From positions 2,232,001-2,296,000 of the forward strand of contig JAUKTV010000005.1 in assembly GCA_030549205.1 (NCBI GenBank): a stretch of DNA of 64,000 nt, read 5' to 3'. Source of the DNA: Apiosordaria backusii (taxonomy: Eukaryota > Ascomycota > Sordariomycetes > Sordariales > Lasiosphaeriaceae). Below, in pieces: positions 46,808 through 57,639 of this stretch (positions are counted from its first letter, which is position 1; each line of letters opens with the position of its first letter). Under the pieces are notes generated by a model that was given only the letters and a program-made list of their open reading frames with translations, did not search any database and was not told the origin of the DNA. The translations under genes were made by a program, and so were the position numbers.

Positions 46808-48528
46808 ATGTCCAGAAGCCGTGTCGAGTTCGACGAGCGCGAGTTCGTGCGGGAGGCAGCACCTCCTCGTCGTGCCCCCGTCCGTGAATATGACGACTAC
46901 CGCGACCCCGCGAGAGTCCCCGCTTTCATGTTGCGGGAAGAGAGGCCAACTCAAGCCGGCCAGTTGGTGCTCAGGCAAAGAGAGATCGAGACCATGGAGC
47001 GGCAGAGGCCGAGATCTCCCAGCCCAGAAGTCCGGCTGCGGGAGCGGTTTGTTCAGCGGGCCAGAAGCGTCAGCCCAGGCCCAAGGCGTGTAGAGGAAGA
47101 CATTCGGATCCGCCAGGTGGAAAGGACACGCGAGCCCAGCCGGGCCCCTTCTGAGAGGATTCGCTATGTTGAACGACCTCGTTCCCCTTCGCCCTCGATC
47201 CACGAACGCATTCGCATCACAGACCGGAGGGAAGAGCGCCGGAGCCCAAGCCCAGCTCCTCCCCCGCCGCCGCCGCAACCCCAAGTCATCAAGGGGCCAA
47301 CCATTGAGAGAGAGGTTATCACTCACTACCGCGATATCGACCATGGTAAGTTATTCACCTTGGCGCTCATATCAAGCGAACTGGCTTTGCTGACTCAATT
47401 CAGGCATGGTTGTTGCTCGCCCACCATCGCCCCCTCCTCAGCGTCATGAGCACCGTGATACTGAGATTGACATCTACACTTCCCGCAAGGGCACAGAGGT
47501 GGGCATCCACAAGCACACCCACTCGCACAGCCGCGGCCGGTCTGTAGAGCGGCCCTCCCGCCCCATCGTCCACGCCTACGATGACGACCTGGTGGTGTCC
47601 ACTGACCGCAAACACCTCCACGTGGACATTGAGCGCCGCCGGAGCCTCTCCCGCGGCCGCCGTGCTCACTCCGCTGCTCCCCCTGTCATTGACTACGACG
47701 ATGAAGCCTACGAGATCAAGTCCCGAATCGATGCGCGCGGCAAGATGGGCGAGGCCTGGAACGGCATTACCAAGGACTGGACTATCGTCGATGTGCCACC
47801 CGGAACCGAGCGTGTGCGCATGGACGGTGCTGGCGGTGCCTCGGCTGAGGTGACATGGCAAAAGTTCAGCGGTGTTCGCCGGGCTAAGTTCATCCCTGAT
47901 CGTGATGAGAAGAGCGTGGTTTCTGCGACCTCCACCACCATCTCCGACTCCCGTGACCGTGATCGTGACCGCGAAATTGAGCGGGAGAGGCGGTTGAGCG
48001 TGCAGATCATCGACAAGGACCGCCGCGATCGTGACCGTGATGGCGATTATGAAAAGGTGACGGACCGCCGCCTTACCATCTCCAAGTCGAGAACGAACTC
48101 TCCCGCACCGCCGCAGCGCCGCAGCGAGACGTGGACTGAGATCACCAAGGACTTGGTCTGCCGTGAAGCTATTCAGGAGATGGGTTATGAGTACGAGGAG
48201 ACCGAATACTTCTATTACATTATTGACTTTTTGGCTCATGTAAGTTTCTCTTCGACTTCACTTTACGTTATCGATGGATTACTAACACTCTTAATAGGAT
48301 GAGGTTGTCCGCCTTGTGAACCTATCCGACCGCATCCGCCAGTCCCGCAAGGACCGGGCCAGAGAGATCCAGTACGAGCGCGAATGGCGCGACGAGTGGG
48401 AGCACCGCCATCACCACCACCACAGTCACAGCCACAGCAGCAGCAGACACCGTCTCGACGATGAGCGTGTGGTTGAGCGCGAGATCATCTACGACAGCCA
48501 TCGCCATCCCCGGCAATATCGTTACTAA
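46808..48528 (+). CDS. Arg/Ser/Pro-rich fungal protein with C-terminal DUF8035-like domain
   Basis: Predicted 534 residues from exons 46808-47345, 47404-48239 and 48298-48528; both introns (58 nt each) keep the frame. The N-terminal 180 residues are rich in Arg, Glu, Pro and SPS motifs like RS-type proteins (RPRSPSPEVR, RSVSPGPRR, RSPSPAPPPPP). A conserved middle block includes MGEAWNGITKDWTIVDVPPGTERVRMDG, seen as WNGITKDWTIVDVPPGT and SAEVTWQKFSGVRRAKFIPD. The end contains WTEITKDLVCREAI and YEYEETEYFYYIIDFLAHDEV, which I remember as the DUF8035 signature of filamentous fungi. A His-rich stretch (EHRHHHHHSHSHSSS) precedes the tyrosine-rich C-terminus. Role unknown; the composition suggests a disordered scaffold. 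The 279-codon frame on the opposite strand is a shadow of this composition. Confidence 0.75.
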
Positions 48529-49477
48529 GAGCGAGGCGCTTTGGATATGATTTTTTCCTTTTCTGGAGCCAGTTTTGTTGACGAAAGGATGATGATGATA
48601 GTCGATGATGTGTGATGACCTTGCTGTTATAGAGATTTTGATTTTTTTTGGAAAAGATGATTGTGTTTTGGATGATACCAACCCTACCAACCAAGCATGG
48701 TTAATAATGAGCTCGAAGACTTGATCAGCGGTCATTGTTGTTTTTTTGGTTGAAGCAGGAGAGAGGGAGTGGGTGGACTTTTGTTGTTTTCTTGCTTGGA
48801 TCTTTTTTTTCATCATGTTGGTTTTTTTCATGGTTATTTGGTTTGATGTTTGCGCCTTTTTGTTTTTTCTAACGACTTTTATGATACATACATAGCTAGC
48901 ATGTTACGAAAAAAAGAAAGAAATACCTGAAACAATGTTTTGATCATGATGGTGACACTGTCAATGAGAAGAAATGCTGCTGTCTTTTTTCGACTTTGAT
49001 CAAAACATCTCGTGCCAAACCATCTGTGTATCCCAAGCTGGCAAGCTGTGAGATCTTTGTCCCGAAACCACACCTGCTTCCTCCTCGTACGCTTTATCAA
49101 CAAAACTGTCCGTCAAAGCTGCCGTTTTGTGAGCTGAAGGAAGGTCGCCAGCTATGTTGGAGAGCATGGCTGTGGAATAAGATCCGACGAAACATATACA
49201 GAAGCTCGACAACTTGCTCTGGTTTCACGGGTTGGGGCGAACATTAACAGAGAATACGTACAACAGGTTTATTCGGCGCCTACGATGACAAATTTAGGCT
49301 GCCTACAATGGTTCCTTTGTCTACAATGGGACCTTCAGCATGCGTACCTACATGCCCGAGGGGTGCAGCTGACTGGATCTTGTAGGGCACCTTCAGCCAG
49401 AAACTCTCTCACACACATCACATCACAAGAAGGGCGTTCTAAAGATAAAGCAGCTTCAATCCCCTACCTAGTGAGAC
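48529..49477. other. Intergenic region between convergent genes
   Basis: About 950 bp of T-rich 3' flanking sequence between the DUF8035-like gene (+) and Mediator 17 (-). Several T-runs lie between 48640 and 48860. No gene seen. Confidence 0.6.
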
Positions 49478-51391
49478 TTAAGCACCGGGACAGTTCACAA
49501 GGATCTCCCTAAGTACATCCTCAAGAGACCTGTCCGTCTGGCTATCCAAACCCCACGACCACTGCTTGCTGACTCTCCCCCCTCCTTCGAGAAAGGCTCC
49601 TGTCACTGTCAACTCTGGACCAGCTTCCCTGACGACAAAGTCAAACCCAACCCCAAAATCGCCCGTGTCATCCACCAACCCCTTTTCATCCGATCGAGTG
49701 GACCATTTCGCAAAGCTTTGCTCGTTGTTGGTCTTCTTCAACACCTCCAAGACTGACAGCAAATGCGCCGTCAGAGCCCGCGGTACAGCACCGTTCAGAT
49801 ACCACACAGCGTCGTTAGCATCGAGGTACTCCTCAGGATTTGGCGGGAAGGAACCCTGCAAAGGATTGGGGGGACTGCCCGGCTGAGATGGTGGTGGTGA
49901 TGGTGGCAGGCACCAGATGGCAAAACGCGGGCCATCTGCCTGAGGCGGCTTGAGCATCACCCGGAGGCGGGATTGAGGGGTAATTTCCACGTCGAACTCA
50001 ACCGCTGGGGGAGTGTATAGTACCGTTCCAACGTCATCCGCATCAGCGGCGGCACCTGCGCCGGGCGGTGCGCGAACTGGCGGCTCTCTCAGCAGCACCG
50101 AAGCGGGCAGGCCGGCCGAGCGTAGGACCTTGGAATACGCGAGAAATTGCTGAATAAACTCGCCGATGTTCTTCTCGTGTTCGAACCACGAAACGATAGG
50201 GGCGAGGAGGGAGTACACGGGAGGTGATGTTTGAGCCGCGTGCCTGTCGGCTCGTCTCCTTTCATTAAGTTTGTGGGCATGGCATAGCTGCAGCGACAAG
50301 GCCAAGCTCAACGATTCAGCAAAGTGGTCCTTTGGCCCTGGATGGCTTGAGTCCGCAAGCTCCCCCCCCAGTGAGACGAGCTGAATTGAGATGATCCGGG
50401 TTGTGTTCACAGCGTATGTGACAGAAGACCTCGACATGCGTACATTGCGACCGCCAAGCGTTCGGGCTTCTCTGTTGATCTCATGCCACAGCTCTTGGGC
50501 AAAAATGGTATCTCGAGCGTCTTTGACACGGTCGACGAGTGTTGCGTTCTCTGGCAATGGCCTCGGCAATGACGACTGACCAACAACTTTGCCGTCATCG
50601 ACGATGTTGACGCGGATGCGCTGAGATCCACCACCCCTCGTTCCAAGCTCCAGCTTGACGGAGCCATCATCTGCTCTCCTCAGCGGTGCAATCCCACTGT
50701 CCTTGAACTCTGGAGCGGCGTTCAGAAACCCAAAGCTGACGCACATGGTCTGCGGTTCTTGAGACATGCGAGCGACTTTGAAGCCAGCTTCTTTCACCGC
50801 GGACACCTCGGACCAGTACTTCTCTTCCGCCTGGATTTGGTTGTCCAGCCTCGTCTGTGCGGATTGAGCCATGCTGATGCACTTTTCCAACGACAGGTAG
50901 CGCTGGCCAATAGCTATCATCCTGTTCTCAGTCTCTCTAGACTGAGCCAGGGCAGTCGGGGCTGCAAGCATGGTGGCGCCCAGAGTCCCAAGGCCGACAG
51001 TCGCGCGCGTCTCTGGGCTGAGTGTGCTGGTAGCTTGAGTGGGAGTTTCCCTAGAGACCAGAAGCGAGAGGAAGTCAAGAGCCCAGTTTGACGTTGCCAG
51101 GGCGGCTTGGGTTTGCTGAAGGAGCTCGGCTCGTACGATGTTGATATCCTGGGTCTCGGCCGATTCCTCAGCTTCGGTCTGGGCAGGTTCCTCGGTTTCA
51201 TTCGCATCAGCCATTTCGACATCATTCTGGCTATCATTGTGGCCAGCAGCAGCGGCTTTGCTCCGTCGAGCTGTCACCATGGACCGAATACCGCCAGGCT
51301 GTGAGCGTACTCGGGCCCAGAATTCGGCAATGTTTTGTGGCCCTCTTGGCTTCGCAGCTGGCGGTTGCAGATTGAATGGTCTGTCGTCCAT
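49478..51391 (-). CDS. Mediator complex subunit 17 (Srb4)
   Basis: An intronless 637-residue frame. Med17 is a scaffold of the Mediator head module and is needed for RNA polymerase II initiation. Recognisable segments are the N-terminal IAEFWARVRSQPGGIRS, an acidic Glu/Ala patch, the helical block VRAELLQQTQAALATSNWALDFLSLLVS, and RYLSLEKCISMAQSA. VKEAGFKVARMSQEPQTMCVSFGFLNAAPEFKDSGIAPLR, seen as KVARMSQEP, VSFGFLNAAPEF and GIAPLR, is typical of fungal Med17. The end carries DFGVGFDFVVREAGPELTVTGAF. Start at 51391 (MDDRPFNLQPPA) is the first ATG and fits the family. It is divergent from phosphofructokinase with about 1.2 kb between start codons. Confidence 0.92.
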   Translation of the reverse strand: MDDRPFNLQPPAAKPRGPQNIAEFWARVRSQPGGIRSMVTARRSKAAAAGHNDSQNDVEMADANETEEPAQTEAEESAETQDINIVRAELLQQTQAALATSNWALDFLSLLVSRETPTQATSTLSPETRATVGLGTLGATMLAAPTALAQSRETENRMIAIGQRYLSLEKCISMAQSAQTRLDNQIQAEEKYWSEVSAVKEAGFKVARMSQEPQTMCVSFGFLNAAPEFKDSGIAPLRRADDGSVKLELGTRGGGSQRIRVNIVDDGKVVGQSSLPRPLPENATLVDRVKDARDTIFAQELWHEINREARTLGGRNVRMSRSSVTYAVNTTRIISIQLVSLGGELADSSHPGPKDHFAESLSLALSLQLCHAHKLNERRRADRHAAQTSPPVYSLLAPIVSWFEHEKNIGEFIQQFLAYSKVLRSAGLPASVLLREPPVRAPPGAGAAADADDVGTVLYTPPAVEFDVEITPQSRLRVMLKPPQADGPRFAIWCLPPSPPPSQPGSPPNPLQGSFPPNPEEYLDANDAVWYLNGAVPRALTAHLLSVLEVLKKTNNEQSFAKWSTRSDEKGLVDDTGDFGVGFDFVVREAGPELTVTGAFLEGGGRVSKQWSWGLDSQTDRSLEDVLREILVNCPGA

Positions 51392-52564
51392 GATTGTGCA
51401 TGTACTATCACTCAGAGATGTTTTGTTTTGAATAAAAGAAAGTATGCTGGATGTCTCTAATGCCTGGTGATGCGCGTTGATATCTGCCCGTGATGTTCAC
51501 GTTTCGCGGTGGCTTGAGCTCCAAAGAAGCGTTGGTTTGTTGCCCGAAGTGGTTAGCGTGGAAGGCACAGAATGGGGGTTGAGAGAGAAATGGAAAGAAG
51601 TCAGGCTTCTTCAATGTTGCTGTTGGATTGTGCAAGTCAGTTCCCACCCCCACTATCACCTATATATTCTCCTTTGTCTCTCCAAATTGCCATCAAGGCT
51701 GTCGCTGTGATGTTTGAACTTGCAACAAATTGTTTGATGAGAGTGGAAGCTGCAAGCTGCAGTCGCGGCCGCCGGAGGGCTTGGAGATGCTCCGTAAAGT
51801 GGGGTCGAAGTGACCCTCCCACTCAAGCTCCAGGGTCCCCCGCTGCTCCCGAAAGGCAAAAAAAGCACTTCAGCTCCCAAATTATGTCATTGCTCTGACT
51901 ACGGGGTGCTGTTCCCAGAAACCCCTCACCTGTCGTTTCTGCGATGCAACAGACGCAGGAGCTGCAGGTGGTGCTGATGGAGCATGGAAGGTGAGGAAAA
52001 CCGTAAAGCGCTGCCCGCTACCAAAATGAGGGATATTTAACGTGTGCGACACCGGCGCTTCTTCACTGCGTTGTCTGGTAGTGTCAACTTCAACGGAAAG
52101 CTAAAGGGAGCTGTGTCCTGGAAAACACCCCGCGCTCCTGATAAGATAAGAGCTTCCTGCCCACTCTCTCCCACTGGCCAAGGGAAGCACTCGTCAGCTG
52201 CAGTTGGCATGAGGGTGGTGCTGATATCCTCCAACGTCGTCTCGATTCTCCGTCTTCCGTCTTCCGAACATTCAAAAAGGCCGGAAAACCCGCGCCCTGC
52301 TGCCCTACCTCCAATAGGTTCTAAACACCCTTTGGTATATTGAATATTCCTACACCGGGCTCTGCGGCCTGGAGCATGCCTTTACTTGACACAGGCTTTT
52401 TCCTTCGGCCTTTCTCCATCGTCATCTATCCGTTCTGGACGCTACTGGCCTTTTTATACCGCCACTCCCCCCTCCGTTTCCTTTCCTCGACTCTCCAACC
52501 TCTTTTCGGACTTCGCAACACCATCGACATCGACCCCGAGACAGCCGAGCCATCCTCTCTCAAC
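51392..52564. promoter_or_regulatory. Divergent intergenic region, Mediator 17 / phosphofructokinase
   Basis: About 1.17 kb. The right end (52340-52564) is open in the phosphofructokinase frame and may be leader or coding sequence. The rest contains no supported gene. Confidence 0.5.
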
Positions 52565-55046
52565 ATGTCGGCCAAGAAGAAAATCGCCATCATGACCTCG
52601 GGCGGTGACTCCCCGGGCATGAACGGCGTGGTGCGCGCCTGCGTGCGAATGGCCATCCACATGGGCTGTGACGCCTATTGCATCTACGAAGGGTACGAAG
52701 GCTTGGTGCGCGGAGGCGACCTCATTCGAAAGATGGAGTGGTATGATGTCCGTGGCTGGCTCTCTGAGGGCGGCACTCTCATTGGAACTGCCCGGTGCAT
52801 GGCCTTCTTTGAGCGTGCTGGCCGCATTGCTGCTGCCAAGAACATGATTCTACACGGCATCGATGCCCTCATTATTTGCGGAGGAGATGGTTCCCTGACG
52901 GGCGCCGATCGGTTCCGTGCCGAGTGGCCCTCGCTGCTTGACGAGCTTGCTGCCAATGGCGAGTTCACCACCCAGGAGCTTCAACCATTCAGACATCTCA
53001 ACATTGTCGGTCTCGTCGGTTCCATTGACAACGACCTCTCTGGTACAGACGCCACCATTGGCTGCTACTCAGCGCTCGCAAGAATCTGCTATGCTGTCGA
53101 TCTTATCGAGGCCACCGCCTCTTCCCATTCCCGAGCCTTCGTCGTAGAGGTCATGGGGCGGCATTGTGGGTGGCTCGCCCTGATGGCTGGTGTTGCGACA
53201 GGTGCGGATTTCATTTTTATTCCAGAGAAACCTAGAGAAGACAACTGGAGAGAGGAAATGTGCGGTATCGTTGAACATGTGAGTACACCCTGCTGTAAAA
53301 CATTCCGCCGTGGTGGGTGAAGCTGAACTGTTCGAATCAGCACCGCAAAATCGGGAAGCGGAAAACAATCGTGATCATTGCCGAGGGAGCACTCGACAGA
53401 GAAGGAAACAAGATCACCCCGACAATGGTCAAGGATCTTCTTGCCGACAAGGATGGCCTCGGCCTCGACACCCGAATCACGACGCTGGGCCATGTCCAAA
53501 GAGGTGGAACAGCTGTTGCTTACGACCGCATGCTGGCGACACTGCAAGGCGTCGAGGCTGTCAAGGCCGTCCTTGAGGCCACGCCCGATACGAAGACATG
53601 CGTCATTGCTATCAACGAGAACAAGATTGTGAGGAAGCCACTTATGGAGGCGGTACAAGACACAAAGAAGGTGGCCAAGGCGATTGAGCGACAGGACTTT
53701 AATGAGGCCATGAACTTGCGAGACGCCGAGTTTTCGGAGCAATACAAGTCTTTCATGATGACCACGGCGGTCCAAGTAGACAAGGAGCTGTTGCTGCCGG
53801 AGAAAGAAGTATGCGCTCCCTTCCCCTCATTTGAACCTGACGCTCCGTCAAGTGCTAACAATATTTGAAGAGGATGAGAATTGGATTCATCAATGTTGGT
53901 GCGCCGGCCGGCGGTATGAACGCCGCTGTTCGCGCTGGCGTAGCCTACTGCTTGTCCAGAGGGCATGAGCCGATGGCGATTTACAACGGTTTTGCCGGAT
54001 TTGCACGACACCATGGAGACACCCCCATGGGATCAGTTCGGCCCTTCAACTGGCTAGAGGTGGATGGCTGGGCAAGCAAAGGAGGCTCCGAAATTGGAAC
54101 GAACCGCGAGCTCCCAGCCGAGTCCGGCATGGAGACCATTGCCAACTTGATTGAGCAGTACAAATTCGACGCCCTATTTCTCATTGGCGGCTTTGAAGCT
54201 TTCCATGCTGTCTCGCAGTTGCGCAAGGCTAGGGATGTGTATCCATCCCTGTGCATTCCCATGACGTTACTCCCCGCCACCATCTCCAATAATGTTCCAG
54301 GCACAGAATACTCACTCGGTTCGGATACGTGCCTGAACGAACTGGTCGAGTACTGCGACAAGATCAAGCAGTCGGCCTCGGCAACCCGGAGGCGTGTCTT
54401 TGTCATCGAGACACAAGGTGGACGCTCTGGTTACGTTGCGACACTCAGTGGCCTCGGCGTCGGCGCATCGGCCGTGTATACCCCGGAAGAGGGTGTCAGC
54501 CTCGAAATGCTCGCCGCGGACGTGCGCCATCTCAAGAATGTCTTTGCTCGTGACCAGGGCCAGAGCCGTGCCGGTCGCCTCATTCTGATTAACGAGAAGG
54601 CTTCCAGTGTGTACAATGCCAAGCTGATTGCCGACATTCTCCGGGAGGAGTCTCACGGCAAGTTTGAGAGTCGGGAGGGCATTCCGGGCCACATGCAGCA
54701 GGGCGGCACGCCGTCGCCTATGGACAGGTGCCGGGCTGTCAGGCTGGCCATACGGTGTATCCAGCACTTGGAGCAGTTTGGTCGCAACGTGCATAACAGG
54801 GTCAAGGTTGACCCGACGAGCACCACAGTTATTGGCATCAAGGGCGCGAGTGTTGTCTTTACGCCTATTAAGCACGTTGAAGAGGAGGAGACAGACTGGC
54901 CCAACAGGCGGCCCAAGGCGGCGCACTGGCTGGGAATGAAGGAGATTGTTGATGTGTTGGGCGGCCGTCCCAGGTACGAGCACCCCGAGGCGGACTTGAC
55001 GGGGATTAAGGCGAAGGACGTCAAGCGGGGGATTGTACCGCTTTGA
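52565..55046 (+). CDS. ATP-dependent 6-phosphofructokinase
   Basis: Predicted 785 residues from exons 52565-53278, 53341-53808 and 53871-55046. The enzyme converts fructose 6-phosphate to fructose 1,6-bisphosphate, the committed step of cytosolic glycolysis, and has the tandem-duplicated eukaryotic form. The N half has IAIMTSGGDSPGMNG, ALIICGGDGSLTGAD, VGSIDNDLSGTDATIG and the MGRHCGWLAL stretch, so the nucleotide-binding and catalytic residues are intact. LGHVQRGGTAVAYDR is the family signature. The second half from about residue 395 repeats the fold with GFINVGAPAGGMNAA, a degenerate LIGGFEAF, ISNNVPGTEYSLG and GIPGHMQQGGTPSPMDR, as in the regulatory half of other fungal enzymes. ATG 52565 (CAACATG, MSAKKKIAIMT) is chosen; an upstream in-frame ATG at 52376 would add 63 hydrophobic residues. 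Confidence 0.95.
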
Positions 55047-57639
55047 ATGAGATGGGACTGAAGAGGAATTAAAAGGGGGTTTGTTTACGGTTGCTCCTCT
55101 CTGTGGCCTGGGTTGATATTGCTTTGAACGGCATTTTCCCATCAAGTATCACTTTGTTCTTGTAGTCTCCTACTACCGCTGAAGGTTGGGTTTTTCTTCA
55201 AATTCATACTGGAAGGGAAGAGAAATTAGACAAGGAAAGGAGGTTGGGTTTGGTTGATCAAGAGGGAATGGGATGGGATGGATGACCATTCTGGGCTTGG
55301 GACAAAGCATCATTACCTTGACTTGCTTCCTTCAAACGGCACAAAACAAAAAAACACGATGCAGTATAGTGCAAAGATAGGCTTTTCCGAACATACTATC
55401 ATGGCTTGACCTTTTGGATGGCTTACTTACCTTGTAAGCTGTGGAGTGATGTCGTTGGAAGGCATGAAATCCATGAGACTTGATATTGGATGATGATGAT
55501 AATGAAAAGGCATGAGATGGGCGAGATGGAGTGTTCAGGGGCTGATATGCAAACCAAGACGTGACTTTATTGAGAACTGGCAAGGGGACCAAAAGAGGAA
55601 GGGTTACTTTATTGGGCTGAGAGGCGTCTTGAGAACAGGCCAGAGACCATCAGCTTTTCCAACAGATACTAGTATCGGAGGGTTGGGTATGAAGTATGAG
55701 TTGCGTTGTTCATATTTCTTCTTGGGTTTTTTTCGTCTTTTTTTTTTGATCTTTTCGAATGTTGTGTTCTTGGTGAGAAGAGCAAGTCGTCCATGCATTT
55801 TGCTGGTTGCAATGATGAACTGAGTCTACAATTCGGTGATCGGCATCTCTCACTGCCTTTTATGTATTCGGCAGCTGACACGAGGGTTTTTTGTCTATTG
55901 TTTCTCCCTTGCCGACACGACAGCATGTGATGAGCTTTGATGTCCATACGTAGGTACATACACTATTTAAGTGATCAGTAAGCACCACTGCAGCAGAGAA
56001 TGGTAAAGCGATTGCTAATTTCGGTGTTCAGCTAGGTTTTCGGTGGATAGGTGGGGGTGGGGGCGGTTCGCTTTGGGCTACTGCGAGGACACGGGAGGGC
56101 AAGGTAGGCAAGAAGACAAGCGAGTGGATGGTGGGGGCCAGTGTTTTATGGTTCTATCGTGGGATGTGGGAATGATGGTACGAGATTGTTAGTGGGTTAT
56201 CTTAGTCTTGTGGAAGGGAAGGTTGGGGGCCAATGAGAGGGCGGGGAAATACGATGGTGATGGATGGGCAAGGGTTTTGGGTTGTAAGCTGACCGGGTGG
56301 CGGGAATGGGTTGTGGATGTTGATCAGTCTGTTGTTATGGTGAGAATGATTAATGGGCTTTGAAGTGTGATATCCCTTTGATTTTGGAACTGAGGTTGTA
56401 TAAAGTGATGCTGTATATCCATCTTGATTGAGCCGAATTGACCTTCATTTTTCATCATCATGGTTTCTGAAAGAGTTGCGATTTTGATGGAGTGAGGCTG
56501 GCTGTGCTGGGTGAGGGGATATACGAGCGTACCGTTCTGGGCTAGTCAACCGATACAACTTCATAGCGCGCGATAATCTTAAAAAGTTAGTGGGTCCCGC
56601 GGAAGACAAGCTCATGGCGCACTGGGATCTTGAGCTTTAATTCTCGTTAGTATTCCTGATTAGGTCCTCGGAAGTAAGGAATGATGCTGCCTTGAGCTTC
56701 ATGAAACAGTCTATCAGAGCCCTATGAACCTGTCTCAATAATAGCCTTCTGTTGATGCTAGGACTTGAGCAGCAGTTTTCCTCTTGCAACGTTTGTTCTT
56801 TCAGGCAGGCCATGCTCTTCGTCCAGCTAAACTTCGAGTTGTCGGAGATCCCGCCAAAAGACCCAAGATTTGACCTTGCCGTCCGCTGGCAGTCACCCGT
56901 CGTTACAATAAGAGACGACCTGCATTGCGGCTGCTGCAGGGGCAACTGTGCCGCAGATTACTGATGTGAAGCTAAAAACTGGCCTTGCAGGGGAGCAGGC
57001 CAATCAGGTCGAGGTAGTGATGACCAAGAAAGAACATTGCCCGAATAAGCACACCAAACCAGCTCCTCCTACCTAACATCGCCAATGTCAGCACCAAAAG
57101 CTCACGCTTTTCTTGGACATGCTAGTACTGCAGAGTTTAAAGTGGAGGAAAAACAAGGGCAAGGGGAATTGACGATGACAGAGCTCCCGAACCAGATCCC
57201 CTTGCGGATTAGGGGCTGCTACCCGCTCCGGGAGAGTGAGGCCCGAAATGTGTCCCCGGTCTAGACGACGTCTCGGGAGGGGAAGGGTCCGCCTCTTCCA
57301 AGGCCAGTCTCATCATGTCCATCATCTCACGCCTTTGCTGATTTTCTCTTTTTTTCTTTGCCTCTTGCCCTCGTCGCCGCGTCTGCCGCCTGTCCCTCGT
57401 TCTTTCAAGCATCCTTCGGCGGTTCTCAGGTCGTGGGCGACAGGCACAGTGAAGGAGGAGCGATTTCCATTTCTTGCCTATTCCTTGGGCGTTTCTTCTC
57501 ACCCACCACTTATTTGGGCGAGCGGTTGAGCAAGTGGAACAGGGAGCCCTGCAGCACCGAGCAACAGTTCGAGCTTGGGATCACGAACTGACAGTAGACG
57601 GTGGTGGACTTTTCGAGCTGTCTATCTTTCTCCCTTGCG
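55047..57639. other. 2.6-kb intergenic region, no supported gene
   Basis: 3' flank of phosphofructokinase and promoter of the lectin-like gene, both on the plus strand. Contains T-rich and GT-rich stretches (55720-55760, 56030-56300). Frames up to about 100 codons overlap on both strands without protein character. Confidence 0.5.

Noticed and set aside
47400..48239. 279-codon minus-strand frame opposite the DUF8035-like gene
   Set aside because: It coincides with exon 2 of a well-supported gene, whose Arg/Asp/Ser codon bias leaves the other strand free of stops.
54312..55145. 277-codon minus-strand frame opposite the phosphofructokinase gene
   Set aside because: Fully contained in the antisense of a strongly supported exon; no family resemblance.
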